From Myotis daubentonii (Eukaryota; Chordata; Mammalia; Chiroptera; Vespertilionidae), in the NCBI RefSeq assembly GCF_963259705.1, contig NC_081850.1:41749167-41813166 (forward strand): a stretch of 64,000 nucleotides of DNA, given 5' to 3'. Under the pieces are notes generated by a model, which made no database searches, was not told the DNA's origin, and worked only from the letters and a program-made list of their open reading frames with translations. Positions 11,701 to 25,090 of the stretch are shown piece by piece. Each line of letters begins with the position of its first letter. The stretch's first letter is position 1. The translations under genes were made by a program, and so were the position numbers.

Positions 11701-14670
11701 TGATTTTTGGAAAAAAATGTTATTCACCATTTATTTACTTACTCATTCACGCATTTGTACCCTATCTTGTTCAAAAGGTATTTAAGGGAGCTGATACATA
11801 ACAAAAATTTATATTTTATATATCATATTATATTTTATAAAACAAATCATGTGGAATCATCCATTTTGAAGGGAAAAAATCAATAAAACAGCCCCAATTG
11901 ATAGTTTATAATGAAAATATTTACAATACTATTTAAATAATTGAAAATAATGATGATATTACCATTATTATTAATAATTTTTATTATTAACTAGTTATTC
12001 TTTTGAAGCAATTTCCTAGAGATAAGGGAGGAGAGGAAGTATCTCAGGTGGAATGCCTAAACTTTAAATTACATTATTAATACAGGGATAAGTTTAAAGA
12101 ATCTTCTAAAATATAAGGCTGTTTGTGGTTTCTTTTAAATTATTTAACAGCCAATTGACTGAATGGAAACTCTGACAGAAGAAAAGTTAAACTTGAAATC
12201 ACTGACATATACTTGAAACACATGTTTTTATCAGTGATTGGGGAAGACCTGAAGGCTGTAGAGACCGGGTGTGTCAATGGCAAATAGGATTGTTTTAAAG
12301 CTCTGTTATACCCTCACTTTACTGCTGTGGATAGTGAGAGGCAAGGGCATCATCAAACCTTTGAAGAAATGGGTAAATTTGCCAATTTTCCTAATAATGC
12401 TGATGCCTTTACTATTTCTTTAGAAAGGGTTAAATTTACGAACTCTATGTAGTGTGTGTCTTAGGAAGCTAATCTACATCAATCAATAATGGCTGTGACT
12501 CATTGCTGTGATACTAAAGTGCATATTCTGTTTTTCATAATCCTTTTAAAATATGAGTAAGAACTCATTAATTTTCTCAATTATAGCTATATCAATTGCA
12601 TTATGCCAATTTCGTTTGAGAATACAATTTAGTGAACTGCTCTAGGCTGGCAGAATCAGGGGTTCGCCACAATGTACTTAGTCATTTCTATTAAACAATT
12701 TGTTTGCTGGCATCCTGGAGACCTGGTCCATTAGAGATTTTTCAGTGTTAGGCATCTACTTTTCCCACGGAAAAGAAAAAAAAAAACCTCATTAGGCATG
12801 GCATTTTAATTAAAAGCTATTAAGTACCAGTTCCTTCTAACTGAAGCAATAATTTTTTAGAAAAAAAAGTATTTATTAAGAGATGAATTCTTACTTAGCT
12901 TGAAATGAAGCCACATTCAGCTACTAATGATAACAAATCACTGTTTAACTTCATTAAAGACCATTTACTTCCATATTATATTCTGAATCAATGCTACTTG
13001 TTTGTTTTGTTTTGTTTTAAACATCTGTGAGACTGCTGGCAACATTCATCAACCAAATGTTTTTAGTGTTTTTCACAATTAATCATTGCCCCCCCCCCGT
13101 TTTTTTTTCTACCCAGAAACTCGTAGGACATTTCTACTGCTTTTGCATTTCATTCCAAAATTCTAACTCGGCAGAAAGCATGGCAGATCCACAACGGGGT
13201 ATTTAACCCACACTGCAAATGGAGATTGGAAGGGAGTTTGGATTGCAAGTACAAACATGAAAATGCTTCCATTGCTTTTATGTTAACTTGTCCATTAATT
13301 AAAGTCAGCCTACGTATTGCTACGAATTCATTTCCTCCCTGCAAGCGGCCGGGATATTGCCAGACGGAATCGGGTGTACATCCCATGCAAATGATTTTTA
13401 TTGAACATGTACTGTGCACATTGTAGAGACCGTATTCTACCTAAATAATGCAGGAGCATGTGATGCCTGCCAAATCCCACACAATGTTGACACCCCAGTT
13501 AGTGTTTCATCTTCAAAGAGCAAGCTCCACGTCCTTCTGGCAGCTGATGAGTTCAGATAGAAAACATGCCAGCAGTGTGGACCAATGCATTATCACACGC
13601 ACACCCCTGCCTCGTCACATGCCATAACATTGGCAAGCGGAGCCCAGAGCTCTTTAAGAACAAGAAGCTCATAAATAATGGTTGAAACACACAAGAGATA
13701 ATTAAATGAGACAACTGAATACCAATGGACTCCCCAGCAGTAAACACTATTCAGTGAGGATCATTCCTGCCTCTCCTTCCTCCTTTTTTTTTTTCTTTCT
13801 CAGTTTTAGTTCCGACTAACAGTTCATTACTCTAGCTACTTTTTGAATGGGGGCGTTTTAAAAAATTGTCAAACTGCAAAACATTTCAGACATTTTCCTA
13901 TTTAGGAACATTTCTTCGAAGTATCTAAGCATATAAACATATTCCTATTTTTTTTAAATTTAGCTTTAATCTCATCCTAGTGACATATACCTGTTTGACA
14001 AACAAACCACAGATGACACTCCTGAAAAAGCAAAAGGAGAAAATCCCATAATGTGCAGCATCTCACTGAGCTGTGCCTCCTGCGCTGTGAGTGGAACCCA
14101 TTCATTCCCTTCATTTAGGATAAGTACACATCGATGTTGGAGCTGCCTCCTCATTCTTAAAAAATGAGATTCACAACGAATTTCAATGCTTCTTCCCCAA
14201 CTTCCTCCGAACTCTTTTCAGAAATGCTTAATGTTTCTGGCTTGACAGCTTTGTGCTCAAGGTTGACAGGATATTTTTAGTATCCCAAGTATTTAAAAGG
14301 CTTGAAAAAAATCTAGTTCTGGTTTGCTTGTTGATGAAATATATTTAGCAGACAATTATAGTTGGTTTAATATGCATTTATTGCTGTCTGAGGGAAAATA
14401 AATGCCTTCAGCATTGTTGGCAAAATGAAGAGAAATATGCATTCTGCTACGCTGAGGCCACTCAGAATAGGGCATGCTCACTGTTCACTGAGGACTGTGC
14501 ATCTCACAACAATAAAAGGAAGGGACTAAACCTAGAATGGAGGTCAACCCAGCTTAGCTCTACTTTTTGATCAATACAAGGAGTCTGGGGTCCCCTTCTT
14601 GACCCATTTTAATTTAGTAGCAACAAGATGATCTTGCAATGACAAGTTATGTGAAAATCCACTGTGTCAC
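11701..14670. other. AT-rich DNA with conserved-element-like character, no repeat recognised
   Basis: No repeat or gene recognised. The 12,500-13,400 part is homeobox-site-rich (several TAATTA/ATTAAA-type sites) and free of recognisable transposons, which is typical of conserved non-coding DNA near developmental genes. That is inference from texture only. A C run lies at about 13,091. Confidence 0.3.
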
Positions 14671-14674
14671 TTCA

Positions 14675-14800
14675 GTCAGTCATCTAATATTTACTTAGCA
14701 CCTATAATATGCTGGGCCCTTTGGTCAGTTCTGAAGCTAAAATTGTAAATAGAATGATACTTGTCACTGCCCTCTTGGTGACTAGTATCCATCAGGGAGA
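14675..14800 (+). repeat. Ancient mammalian repeat of the 'CACCTACTATGTGCC' type
   Basis: CATCTAATATTTACTTAGCACC, TATAATATGCTGGGCCCT and CACTGCCCTCTTGGTGACTAG follow the order of a common old LINE-derived mammalian repeat ending. Similar diverged segments recur at about 35,294, 39,357, 40,436, 57,905 and 58,361. Confidence 0.6.
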
Positions 14801-15109
14801 ACAGACATAAAAAAATAATGAAAAGATCAAAGATATCCCTGGCACAACACAATATCACTTATGCATTATTCCAGCCAGAAGTACAAAACAAAAGTTTAAC
14901 TATGATGAAACATCAGGCAAAACCCAAATGATATCAGTTTTAGTTTTAAAAAGTGGACCGTACTTTTTAAAAATATCAATTTCTTAGTAGACAAAAGAAA
15001 AGCTGTGGAAATTTTATGAATTAAACAAAAAGACTAAAGAGAACTAAATGAGCCTACACTGCATCCTGTCCTAGTAGGTGAATTCATGAAAATGGTATGT
15101 AGATGGTCT

Positions 15110-15960
15110 CATGGAAAAACCTCAGTCTCCCACCTTCTGGGTTGGAAAAACATAGCTCTTCCCTACTGTGTCCTTCTTTCCTGGGAGTCTCTTTGCTACT
15201 CATACAAACCACTTCTTGTTGGGCACCAAATGTATGGAGGTTTTCCCCACACCACCCAGCAATTCTCCACATCAGCAGTTTTCCTAATGAGACTAAAGTA
15301 TCCAAGAATTCAACTAAATTCTGACACTGTGTCCCTGGAGAAAGCATCAGGTTCCACAGGCTAAGGGCTCAGTCAAGACTCCCCAAATTCCACCTCCCTC
15401 TCCCCCCAACACACACACTTCAGACACAAATTGCAAGCCCAGGTTATAATCACCTGTGCTTCAATCAACTGGCTATAGATTGAGGGTTCCAACAGTGCCC
15501 TCCTTGGGTTCAATGAATTTGCGGCAGTGGCTCACCAAACTCATGGAAACACATTTACCAGTTTTCCAGAGGATATGATAAAGGATACAGATGAGCAACC
15601 AGAAGAGAGAGATGCGTAGGGCAAGGGGTAAGGGAAGCGGTAGGAGCTTTCACGCCCTGGCCAGGTGTAGCACTCGCCCAGCGCCTCCATGTGTTCACCA
15701 ACCTGGAAGCTCTCCGAACTCTGTACTTTTGGGATTTTATGAAGGCTTCATTGTTAGGCATGATTGATCATAAACTCCATTTTCAGATCTTCTCCCTTTT
15801 CAGGAGAATGAAGGATAGGGCCGAAAATCCCAAGCTTCCAAATATCACTTGGTTTTTTCAGTGACTAGCCTTCATCCAAGAGCCCACCCGGAATAACCTC
15901 ATTAAAACTAAAGACACTCCTATCACCCAGGAAATTACAAGGGTTTCAGGAGCTAAATCA
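15110..15960 (-). repeat. Decayed LTR-like block, probably endogenous-retroviral solo LTR
   Basis: Read on the minus strand it carries an LTR-like order: GAAGCCTTCATAAAATCCC, then TTGGTGAACACATGGAGGCG, a CT-rich stretch, GTATCCTTTATCATATCC, TTTCCATGAGTTTGGTGAGC, GAACCCAAGGAGGGC, then a GTGTCAGAATTTAGTTGAATTC region and GGTGTGGGGAAAACC. I recognise this as a mammalian ERV-type LTR from its order of motifs, but cannot name the subfamily. I see no gag, pol or env coding beside it, so a solo LTR. Frames at 15,084-15,364 and 15,555-15,761 are read-through of this block. Confidence 0.55.
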
Positions 15961-18900
15961 GGAGCAGAGGTCAAAGACCAATATTAGAACAGGAGATGCT
16001 CCTAGTGTTCTACCATGTAGGAAATCACCAAGTGTTTTAGGAACTCTGTGCCAGGAACTATGGGAAGAGACCAATATCTATGTTCTATCATTTCCCAGAT
16101 GGTAATTAAATAAAAGTAATATATCAATGACAAGTTTACTAACGCTGATAACTCTACTATGATTATGAAAGGAAATATCCCGATTCTTAGGAAAGATACT
16201 CTCAAGTATTTAGGAATAAAAAGATATGATGTATGCAACTTACACTCAAGGTTCAGAAAAATAGCATGTGTGTGTGAGAGAGAAAGAGAGAATACAAATG
16301 ATAAAGCTATTGGGACAAAATATTAACAATTGGTAAACCTGGGTAAAGAATGTTCTACTTACTATTATTGCAAGTTTGAGTAAGTTTGAAATAATAAGCT
16401 TATAATAAACATAATGAAATAATCAACATAATAAAAAGTTTTTTAAAGTATTTTTGCTGCAAATGAGTTACATAGGATGCAATGAACATGTACAGAGTAA
16501 TATACAGTAGATTAGTTTTAATGGTGGTTGCGTCAGAACGCAGTATTTAAGATGATTCTTGAAAGACAAAGAGGGGTCTGGAGTGAAGTGAGGTGTCAGG
16601 AAATTAATCTGGCACAAACTGATGAAGACCTTGAGGTGAATAAACTAGCAAAGTCTAATATAGCTAGAGCACAGAGGTGGCAGGGAAATGAACTGAGAGA
16701 AGGGGTAGCAGGGACTTGGTTATATAGGGTCTCATAAACCAACTCAGAAGAACTGGTTAAGTCCAGAAATGGCATGATAAATAGTGTGGTATAATTCATC
16801 TGAGGAAAGACGCAAAGCAATTATTTTAGCATAAGAAAGAATAGGAAAGGTAAAGGTAAAGATTTTCAAAGGATAAAGGTTTATTTTTGTGAATCCAACC
16901 TGAGACCTGGGATGATGAGGGTCCAAACACAATCTCCTCCTCCTTTCTCATGATCCAAAGGACTCAACTCTCTTCCCACCTCATCCTTCAGCGAAACCTG
17001 AAGTAAGAAGAGCCCTAATGCTAGCGCTGCTTGGAAGGGTCATTGGAGGAGGGGATGCTAATGAGTGTGTTGATTGGAACCAACTGTCTGAGGAAGAGAG
17101 AGGACCTGGAAGAAGCTACAGGAAGGATGTTCTCAGCAAACTACAAACCTCCACTGGATCTCCTCAGAGAATAAAGGTTTAAGGTTACCAGCCCGGGTAG
17201 CGTTTACCTTAGGGAAAAGTCAGAAAGAATAATGAAGCTTCTCTTAAATTGCTTGGACCCTCTCTAAGTTTGACTGCATCACCCGAATGTGAAAGACTGA
17301 CGGAAACCTTCCCTAGTGTTTCTGTGCGTTTCACCACCAGAGCTAAGGCCTTTTTATGTGTCAATTTTTTTTCTTCCATGGTGACAGGTTTAGCTTGAGA
17401 TTACGGGTATTTTACAAAGATGTCTTGACCAGAGTGAGGAAAGTGCATTGTAATGGGAGAGGAGAAACAGTAAGGAAATGAAGGAAAAGGATGACTTCTG
17501 GGAAACAAATCTGAGGGCTGCTGAATTAGCCAGGTGATAGCTATCCATGGATATCTAAATTGCACCCATGGAAGCATCCCATTGTGATTATTCTGTAAGT
17601 CTTATTCACTTAAATATTTGGGGGAATAATCTGCTTTCACATTTTGAAGTTGCTTAAAGAAAGAAGCACTTATTAATGGACATCCTAACCTCTTGAATTT
17701 TAATACCCTGCAGCAACTTGACCGAGGTACAACGTTATATAGTTAATCTAGATCCCAAGAGCATTCTGCTAGCTAGGATTTCCCCCTTACTGGAGCAAAA
17801 ATGAATAGCCTGAACTATCTAAGCAATTATGTTGTCAAGCACAGAGCCTCCTAGAACCTACCTATTACATATGTTGTTTTCCTTAAGGATACAGAAGGGA
17901 CCTCGAGATGAAGAAGTTGGCATGGAACTACTAAGAATTTAAATAACCTTGACATCTTTTAAATTTTCTATGTATTACACCAGGTATTGGCTTTAGATGA
18001 AGCTCATTAAACTCAAAACAAGTATTAGATTGACAGTCCCTTTCTTTGGTTTTTAGTAAACTTACTAAGTTATTTTTGGTTCATTTGTCTGTAGTGAAAA
18101 AATCAATTCTCTTAAAAATGTTGTTTTGATTTATAAAAAAAAAGAAACTATACCTCTTTTTGAAGTCAAAATTAATGCTAGGTCATAAATAAATGGAAGT
18201 ACTCCATGTTCTCCAAAGTCAAATCTAAGAATATTAGTAAACTTTATACAGTTATTCTCATGACAGGTATGAAATATTAGCAGAATTAAGAGAAAATAAT
18301 TTATATATGATTCTCTAAGATTCATATACTTACTGTTAATTAGTATGGGAAGCTGAAACAAACACATGAAACAAATATTCAAATTATCAATGAATCTTTA
18401 CATTGTCTTCACAGTTGCATTAAATAAGAAAAACACAAGTCAAAAACCTATTTCAAGAGGTCAAGCATTTTTCTCCAACAAATTTGAAATGGCCTGCAAA
18501 TTGTTCAATTCATCCGCATACCTTGCCATTGAGACAGAGATACAGGTGATAACTTTGATTGTAAGGACAGAAGGCACAATGTGAGAGAGAAATTGGGAAG
18601 AGAATAGCAGAGATGTCATTGAAGAAAGGTAAAAGCCCAATTCTACACATTTTCTTCTTTAATTTCCATTCACTGGACTTTGGTAACACTCGCATGAAAT
18701 ATCACTCTTAAAACTAGAACCTCGCCTCTGCCCTGTCTTGGAAGAAGCTTATGCCCATTCCATTCAGGCTCACACCCCTCCCTCACCTGTCACCAAACCA
18801 GCTCATCCTTTCCCTTGGGAACTTTTCAGTTGCTCTATCTGACTATCCTGAGAACTGGCCTCTACTGTGGGTAACCTAGATAGTCTGAAGCTGGTCAGCA

Positions 18901-21260
18901 ACTTTAGGAAGGGGCTAGCCTGCTGGGACTATACTACATGTATCTGTGGGGATCTACATTTTTTTAAATAAAAATAAAAAGAAACCTAAATCACAGCATT
19001 GCCTCTACCATAATAATTTTTGGCTCAGGCAATAAAACCAATGGGTGTGAAAATGTTGGAGAATAAGATATTCACTGTATCAAAATATCACTTTATAGAT
19101 GACATATTAGTTACAATGGAAATGTTTTGTAGATACCACCTGAACCAAAATGATCGAATTTAGCAATCTGTGAGACACAGAAATCATAATGTCCCTTATA
19201 TGGTATTTCTGCCCCAAAAATGTTTAACTTAAATCTAATCATGAGGAAAGAATCCAAAATGAGGGCATTTTTTTCAACAAATTAGCCAGATATTTTTAAA
19301 AATGCCAATACGTGAAGGATTCAAAAGGCTGAGAAACCATACTAGATAAAAGAGACTAGGGAGATATGATAAGTGAAATGTAACATGATTCTTGGTTGCA
19401 TCTTGAATCAAATAAAATAACACAAAAGTTATAAGAGATACCATTGGGACAGTTGGGGAAATTTGCATATGAACTACAGTATATGAAAAATGATAAAATT
19501 GTCAGTGTTAAATTTACACAGTATAGTATTGAATTTTCTTTGTGGAGGAGGATGTCCTTGTTCTTGGGCAATATGTGCTGAAATATATCGGTGTATATTT
19601 ATTTAAATGATAAAATCTCATGTGTCCCAGTCTTGGTTTACTTAAGAAGTGAGATAGATGCTATTCTATCAAAGATAATAAAGGCTTTGATGTTTATTTT
19701 CTTGAAAGTGTCAGTATTTTATTATGTCAAAGAAAACTATTGATATTCCTTTGGTTCCTTGAATTTTTCTTCTTCTTTAAAATGAAAAGTGTATAAAATA
19801 TGAAGTGTCTGCCACTGTTAAAACGTGCACTGTTTTCACACCATAGAGAAAATGGAAATTGGGAGAACCTATTTCTAACCGCCTCAATAAAAATCCATAT
19901 TTCTTTATGCATAAGGCACCTGTGGCAGTAAACAAAATTGGGGCATACCACAAAAATATATCTAGGATTTTTTTCAATGCTAAAGACCCAGCATTTTTTC
20001 TGCTTATGTCATTTTTTTAATATTTTGTTTCTTTCCCTCCCCTTAAAAAAAATTCTCTGGTTTATTTTTGTATCTTTCTTCTTTAAGCAGTAATTACTGA
20101 GCATTTTCTTTGTGATTGGTAAGAAATCTTTTCTATTTTCATGAGAAAATAAACAAAAGAAAGGACTTACTACATGGAGAAGTTTAGACTATGTTTAAAG
20201 AACTTATTGTCAGATTAGCTGCAAATTTAAGATGTCTCACTTCTTGAAAAATAAATATAATGACCATCTTCTATAGATATTTTGGGCATGTATTCATGAT
20301 AGGTGGAACAGAGGATTTTAACCAGTTTCCTACTTTGCTTAGAAAAATCTATAAGTATGTGATAATTGAAAAGTAGTAAAATGTTGGCATGTTTCCTGAA
20401 GGTGTAAAGGTGTTTTGTTTTTCAGAAATCTAATAAAAATAAGGACTCAAAACTATGCCTAAACTCCATAAAATACAATATCCACCCATGCTGACTTCTG
20501 ATTTTATAGTTTGTGCCAGATACATAGCCTAATTCACTAGTAGTATAACCTTACCTTCTTATATGAAATAATAATGATGTTCATGAGCCCATATTTACAT
20601 GAAAGCCCTATATCCAGATAAGAGAGCTCGTTTCCAAGGGTTTCCAGTTCTTTTGCAATAATCAACTAATTTTAATCCACTGTTTCTTTCATTAATCTAC
20701 ATTTGACTTTTTTCTTCTTAATATATTAAAAAAATTAATAGGAACTTATCCAGATAATCACCATTAGAGCTCATCACTATTTTTTTAAAAAGGGGAAGAG
20801 TCATCTATTTATTAACTCAATTCTTGAAAGCCCCCCCCACACTGTTTTGATAAACTATACAATATAACAAATCAAATCAAAACTTTGTGTCTCAAATCAA
20901 AAGCAACTTTTTATTACCTCTCACAATTCTGCAGTATAAGCTGAGCTAAGTTGGGTGGTTCTTGCATCCACATGGAACCAGCTGCTAGTGTAGTCTTTAT
21001 GCTCAATTGCATCATGCTCAAAATGGCCCATTGACATGGCAACGGGGAGTGCTTCTTATGGACTGGAAGACCAGGTAGGGCTGCAGACTGAAATGCCTCC
21101 ATTCTACTCCACTTAACCTCTCCAAGCAGTTTGGGCTCATGGCATGCTGGCTGGGCCAGGAAATTTCTTAATTCTAGTCTTGGATGTATACAATGTCACT
21201 CTGGTAGTCAAATAAAATCATAAGCATAGCCCAAATAAGAGGGAATTACAGAAACAAAAA
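15961..21260. other. AT-rich intergenic DNA, no gene recognised
   Basis: No exon, RNA gene or well-defined element assigned. A purine-rich stretch lies at about 16,270. The segment 16,560-16,830 (CTCATAAACCAACTC...GGCATGATAAATAG) may be an old repeat I cannot name. The 18,720-18,950 stretch is slightly GC-richer and unassigned. Confidence 0.4.
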
Positions 21261-21263
21261 AGG

Positions 21264-21264
<1 letters not shown>

Positions 21265-21314
<50 letters not shown>
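21265..21314. repeat. (AT)n microsatellite
   Basis: About 50 bp of uninterrupted AT dinucleotide. It is followed at 21,350-21,560 by TATATA/TGTATG-rich simple sequence that gives rise to spurious frames. Confidence 0.97.
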
Positions 21315-21317
<3 letters not shown>

Positions 21318-21639
21318 ACTCCTGACTTCTTATATGCCATTGTTCTATGTTTTATATATACATATTTATGTGTGTATATACATATGTATGTATGTATGTA
21401 TATACAAAAAGCATGGTCTCTACTATCATATATATTTATATTCCTCCTTATATTGTGTATTATGCAATACACAATAGCATATAGGATATTAGAAGGTAAA
21501 TATATATATACAGATATAAAATATATGTATATATTATATATATTAAAAAGTAAATACTATATACTTTCTGTTCATGTAATTATCTCTGTGTGTGTATCTA
21601 ACTATATTAAGATCATGAACTTCTGGGTACCAAAAGTCA

Positions 21640-22215
21640 CCAAGAAATAAATAGGCAAGCCAGAGTGGGAGAAGATATTTACAGCACCAAGAAAAGGTTT
21701 GTATCCACAAAATATAAGGAACTTCAGTAAAAGACAAACCACCTTACAGAAAAAAATGAGCAAAAGCCTTGAAGAGGCACTTCACAAAAGAAGACATAAA
21801 AATGACCTGTAACCGTTTGAAAGAGTCCTTAACTTTAACAGTCATTACGGAAAGGCAAATTAAAGCCACAAAAAGATGCTAGGATATCCCCACCAGAATA
21901 GCAAAATTAAGAAGACTGACAATGCCAAGTGTTGTTGAGAAAGAGAAGAACTTAGCACTGGGAACTATCATAAAAGACTGATGGAGAGTAAGTTGATACA
22001 CCCACTTGGAAAATTGTTTAGCATGAGATGCTAAGGTTAAACATAGCAGAGGTTTAGATTTGTCATCTAACCAAGGCTGGGAGCTGGCCATCGAGAAAGA
22101 AATTGTTGCGTCAAAGAGAATGGCCACTTTTGTAGCTCAGGTGGACATACACTGAATGGCAAAGAATGCTATGAGATATAATTGCCAAGCCACAAGCCCA
22201 CCAGCAATGTGTAAG
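21640..22215 (+). repeat. L1 ORF2 3'-part fragment, decayed
   Basis: The order GGGAGAAGATATTTACAGC, AAAATATAAGGAACTTC, AATGAGCAAAAGCC, GGCACTTCACAAAAGAAGA, ACGGAAAGGCAAATTAAAG and ACACCCACTTGGAAAATTG matches the distal L1 ORF2 reading. Stops and frame changes abound, so it is dead. Part of the minus-strand frame at 21,879-22,127 is antisense to it. Confidence 0.88.
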
Positions 22216-22256
22216 TACAGTATACGAGTTTCACAAAAGGACATGCTTACATAAGT

Positions 22257-22326
22257 TTGTCATTTTGGGTTTGTTTGGTATTTTTTGTTTGTTTTGGTTT
22301 GTTGTTTTTTGTTTGTTTGTTTGTTT
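22257..22326. repeat. (GTTT)n-rich simple sequence
   Basis: Degenerate GTTT/TTTG repeat of about 70 bp, directly after the L1 fragment. Possibly the remnant of an antisense A-rich tail. Confidence 0.9.
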
Positions 22327-22329
22327 TGC

Positions 22330-23880
22330 CAATTTTCTGTCTTTTGGGAAATGTTTAATTAATTTGTAGGACTTTGGAGATGTTTGATTCATTTTCATGA
22401 TTTTAGGAGAGATTTCACTAACAAGCATTATAGAGCTTTCAGCTGAACCAATCAGTTTTCATCACTGGCATAAATGGACAAGGTTCATTAATGAAAGACT
22501 GGGACAGTACCAGAAAAACTTTTTTTCTCTAAAACATATACACTTAATCCAGAAGCTTGGGCAGCCTGCAGCTCTTCCACAAAGCGTTTGCAATTATCCA
22601 CACAACGTGCTTCCCAAGAGCATTCTGAAAACTCAAAATTGGGGGTTATTTTTCCACTTCCCAGTGTTCTCAGGCTTTCACTGGGTGTTAAATTAATGGG
22701 AAACGTGTAACAAAACAAACAGGATTTTTTCTTATAAGAACCTATTTGAAAGCCCATTGTGCTTTTTGACAGTAAACACCAGGTAGGAAATTCAAGGGTT
22801 TTTAATGTCAGCACACACAATTTCTTATTTACTCTTAAAGAGTAATGTGTTAAGGAGTTTCTTTATTTGTAGTAATGAAATATGTCTAATCATCTCAAAA
22901 GCAGAATAACCACTATGAGTGATAATTATCTGACAAAAACGATTAGGCCTTGAGAGAGAAAAAACAGAGTCTAGCTTGTGCTAGACTATTTTGTGAAGTG
23001 ACACTGAATATATATCAAAATATATGTGTGTGCACATGTGTGTGTATGTATTGTTGCTACTGTCTGCCATCATTGCTGACCATAATATCTGTGATTATGG
23101 TTTTGATATCACAGACATGTATAATCATACTGTGGTTTATTTGTCATTTCTTCCATTGTGCGGGAGGGGTATAACAAGGACCCCCTATGCAGCTAATAAC
23201 TTCCAAGTATCTTAAGAAACCCATCAGAACACTGAGGTGCTTTCCTTTTCTGTTTAAAAAGAGAGGAGAAAAAAAGAAAGGATACATGAAGTATATCATC
23301 ATGCCCTCTACGATTTACGTGAAACAGCTCAACACAGTTGTCACCTGAATAATGTATGACCCTTTCTACCACTGTTAAAATAAGTCCATTTCTGTACAGT
23401 TATTTCTATTCTGTGGTAAGTTCCCTGTCATTCTTGAGAGGGCAGCACTAAGGATAAGTTTGGTTCTTAAGGCAACTCACATCTCTTGTACTTCAAGTAT
23501 GGTATTGAAGATGTTATTTACTGCATCAGAAGCCTCTTAGAACAATGTCCTGCAAGTTTTGTGCCAGTAAGAACTGAGCTTCTCGTTAATAACTTACTTT
23601 CATCTCACAAATGCTAGTTGCACTGTGAACAAATGATTTCATTTCTCTCTTTGGCTTGGTTCACTGTCAAATTAGTAACCACTTTTGACAGATAGAGAAC
23701 TACACCATACTCATGGTTACTGTGACCCAAACTTAGATATGAATTTCATTTTTTCTTACTCTACTCTTTTCTTTACTCTTATTTCCTTTTTAAATGTGTA
23801 TGGAAAATATTGTAAGCTCTCTTAATTCATTTTTGACAATTAAGAATAGGCATAAATAGAACAGAACTACTTAATACATT
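22330..23880. other. Intergenic DNA, nothing recognised
   Basis: No repeat or gene assigned. A TGTG-rich patch lies near 23,025-23,045. Frames at 22,397-22,820 occur on both strands and have no recognised domain. Confidence 0.4.
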
Positions 23881-23899
23881 ACTAATATACAGGGATGGG

Positions 23900-24240
23900 C
23901 AAAAATAGGTTTGCAGGCTAGGCTTAGCTGGGTGGTTCTTCTGGTCTCAGCGGAAATGGCTTATGTCTACTCCAGCAGGCCAGCCCACACTGGCTCACAA
24001 AGTGGTCACAGGGATCAAAGAAAGTAGAAGCCTGACATACCTCTGATGGTCTAAGCTCATCACTTTGTCACTTTGCCACATGTTCTGGCCAAAACAAGTG
24101 GCAAGGCCAGTCCTGATTCAAGGGATGGGGAAACAGACCGCCTGATGGGAGGAGGTGCAAAGTCACATTGTAAAGATATGGGGTACGGGACTAGTGAGGA
24201 TTATGTCCGTGTTTTCAATCCACCACAAAGGTTACAAAAC
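23900..24240 (+). repeat. Ancient mammalian interspersed repeat, subfamily unnamed
   Basis: I recognise the order CTGGGTGGTTCTTCTGGTCTC, CTCCAGCAGGCCAGCCCAC, GGTCACAGGGATCAAAGAA, AACAAGTGGCAAGGCCAGTC, GGGGAAACAGACC, GGGAGGAGGTGCAAAGTCAC and ATTGTAAAGATATGGG as that of a common old mammalian repeat, but I am not certain of its name. A short CAGGGATGGGCAAAAATAGG immediately upstream resembles a mariner-type terminus. The open frame at 24,073-24,327 is read-through of the repeat. Confidence 0.6.
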
Positions 24241-24669
24241 ATTTTTTTAAAATTGATAAATGAAAACTGTATTGAGGGGAGCAAAAAAACAGGCAGTCCT
24301 CTCCATGGGGATGTCTATGCTGAGTAATGAGGGGTGAGGATTCCTGGAAGACATTTCAGGGTTGAACGCAGTGGCTGGCAAAAGGAAGGCATTGAAAACT
24401 GTTCATGGGGTGAATCAATAATTTCAGAGAGTGAACTTTCAGGTCAACTAAAAAATGGTCAATGACTAGCATATTTTTAAAATCTATTATATCCTCCAGA
24501 TGCCTAGCATTGATTTGAACAAAGAGAAATAAATCATTCCAGGTTACAAGAGTTCAGGAATGTAAATAATTTTTCAAAAGGCAAATGATATACTAAAATG
24601 GGTAATGCATCTTGCATTTGCTAGAGAGGAATGGACTTACCTTAGCTTCAGGTCCTCTTAAGTATATAG

Positions 24670-24915
24670 TATATTTCTATCCCAGGATAGAGTATAGTTA
24701 ATAGTACTCTACTGTATATTTGAAAGTTACTAAGAAAGTAGTTCTTAAAAGTTCTCAATACAAGAAAAAAATATGTAACTGTGTAGTAATGTGTTAACTG
24801 AATTTATTGTGGTAATCATTTTGCAATATATACATACATCAAAGCATTATGTTGTTCACCTAAAACTAATAAAATGTCATATGTCAATTATATCTCAATT
24901 GTAAAATAAAATAAA
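24670..24915 (+). repeat. L1 3'-UTR end, old
   Basis: AGTTAATAGTACTCTACTG, TATTTGAAAGTTACTAAG, TTCTTAAAAGTTCTCAATAC, GAATTTATTGTGGTAATC, CATTTTGCAATATATACA, CACCTAAAACTAATAAAATG and GTCAATTATATCTCAATTG follow the 3' UTR of mid-aged mammalian L1 in order, ending in an A-rich tail. Confidence 0.9.
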
Positions 24916-24959
24916 GCAGAGTTGGTAAATTCTGCCTAATAAAAAACAACACATTGGTT

Positions 24960-25090
24960 ATGCTTATATGCATGCATACAAGTCCTTTAGGGGAGGCCGG
25001 GGGAAGGTCAAGAGGGGAAAAAAAGGGACATATGTAATACTCTTTGTAATACTTTAAGCAATAAAACAAAATTTTAAAAATATGAATAAA
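24960..25090 (+). repeat. Short LINE 3'-end fragment, bat type
   Basis: ATGCATGCATACAAGTCC, a G/A-rich patch, then GGGACATATGTAATACTC, AGCAATAAAACAAAATTTT. The motif matches the 3' end of the young element at 10,844-11,342 (ACACATATGTAATATC...AATAAAGAAAG), so both belong to one LINE lineage. Confidence 0.6.

Noticed and set aside
15110..15960. A possible intact provirus
   Set aside because: Only one LTR-like block is visible, with no adjoining gag, pol or env coding and no second LTR in the window.
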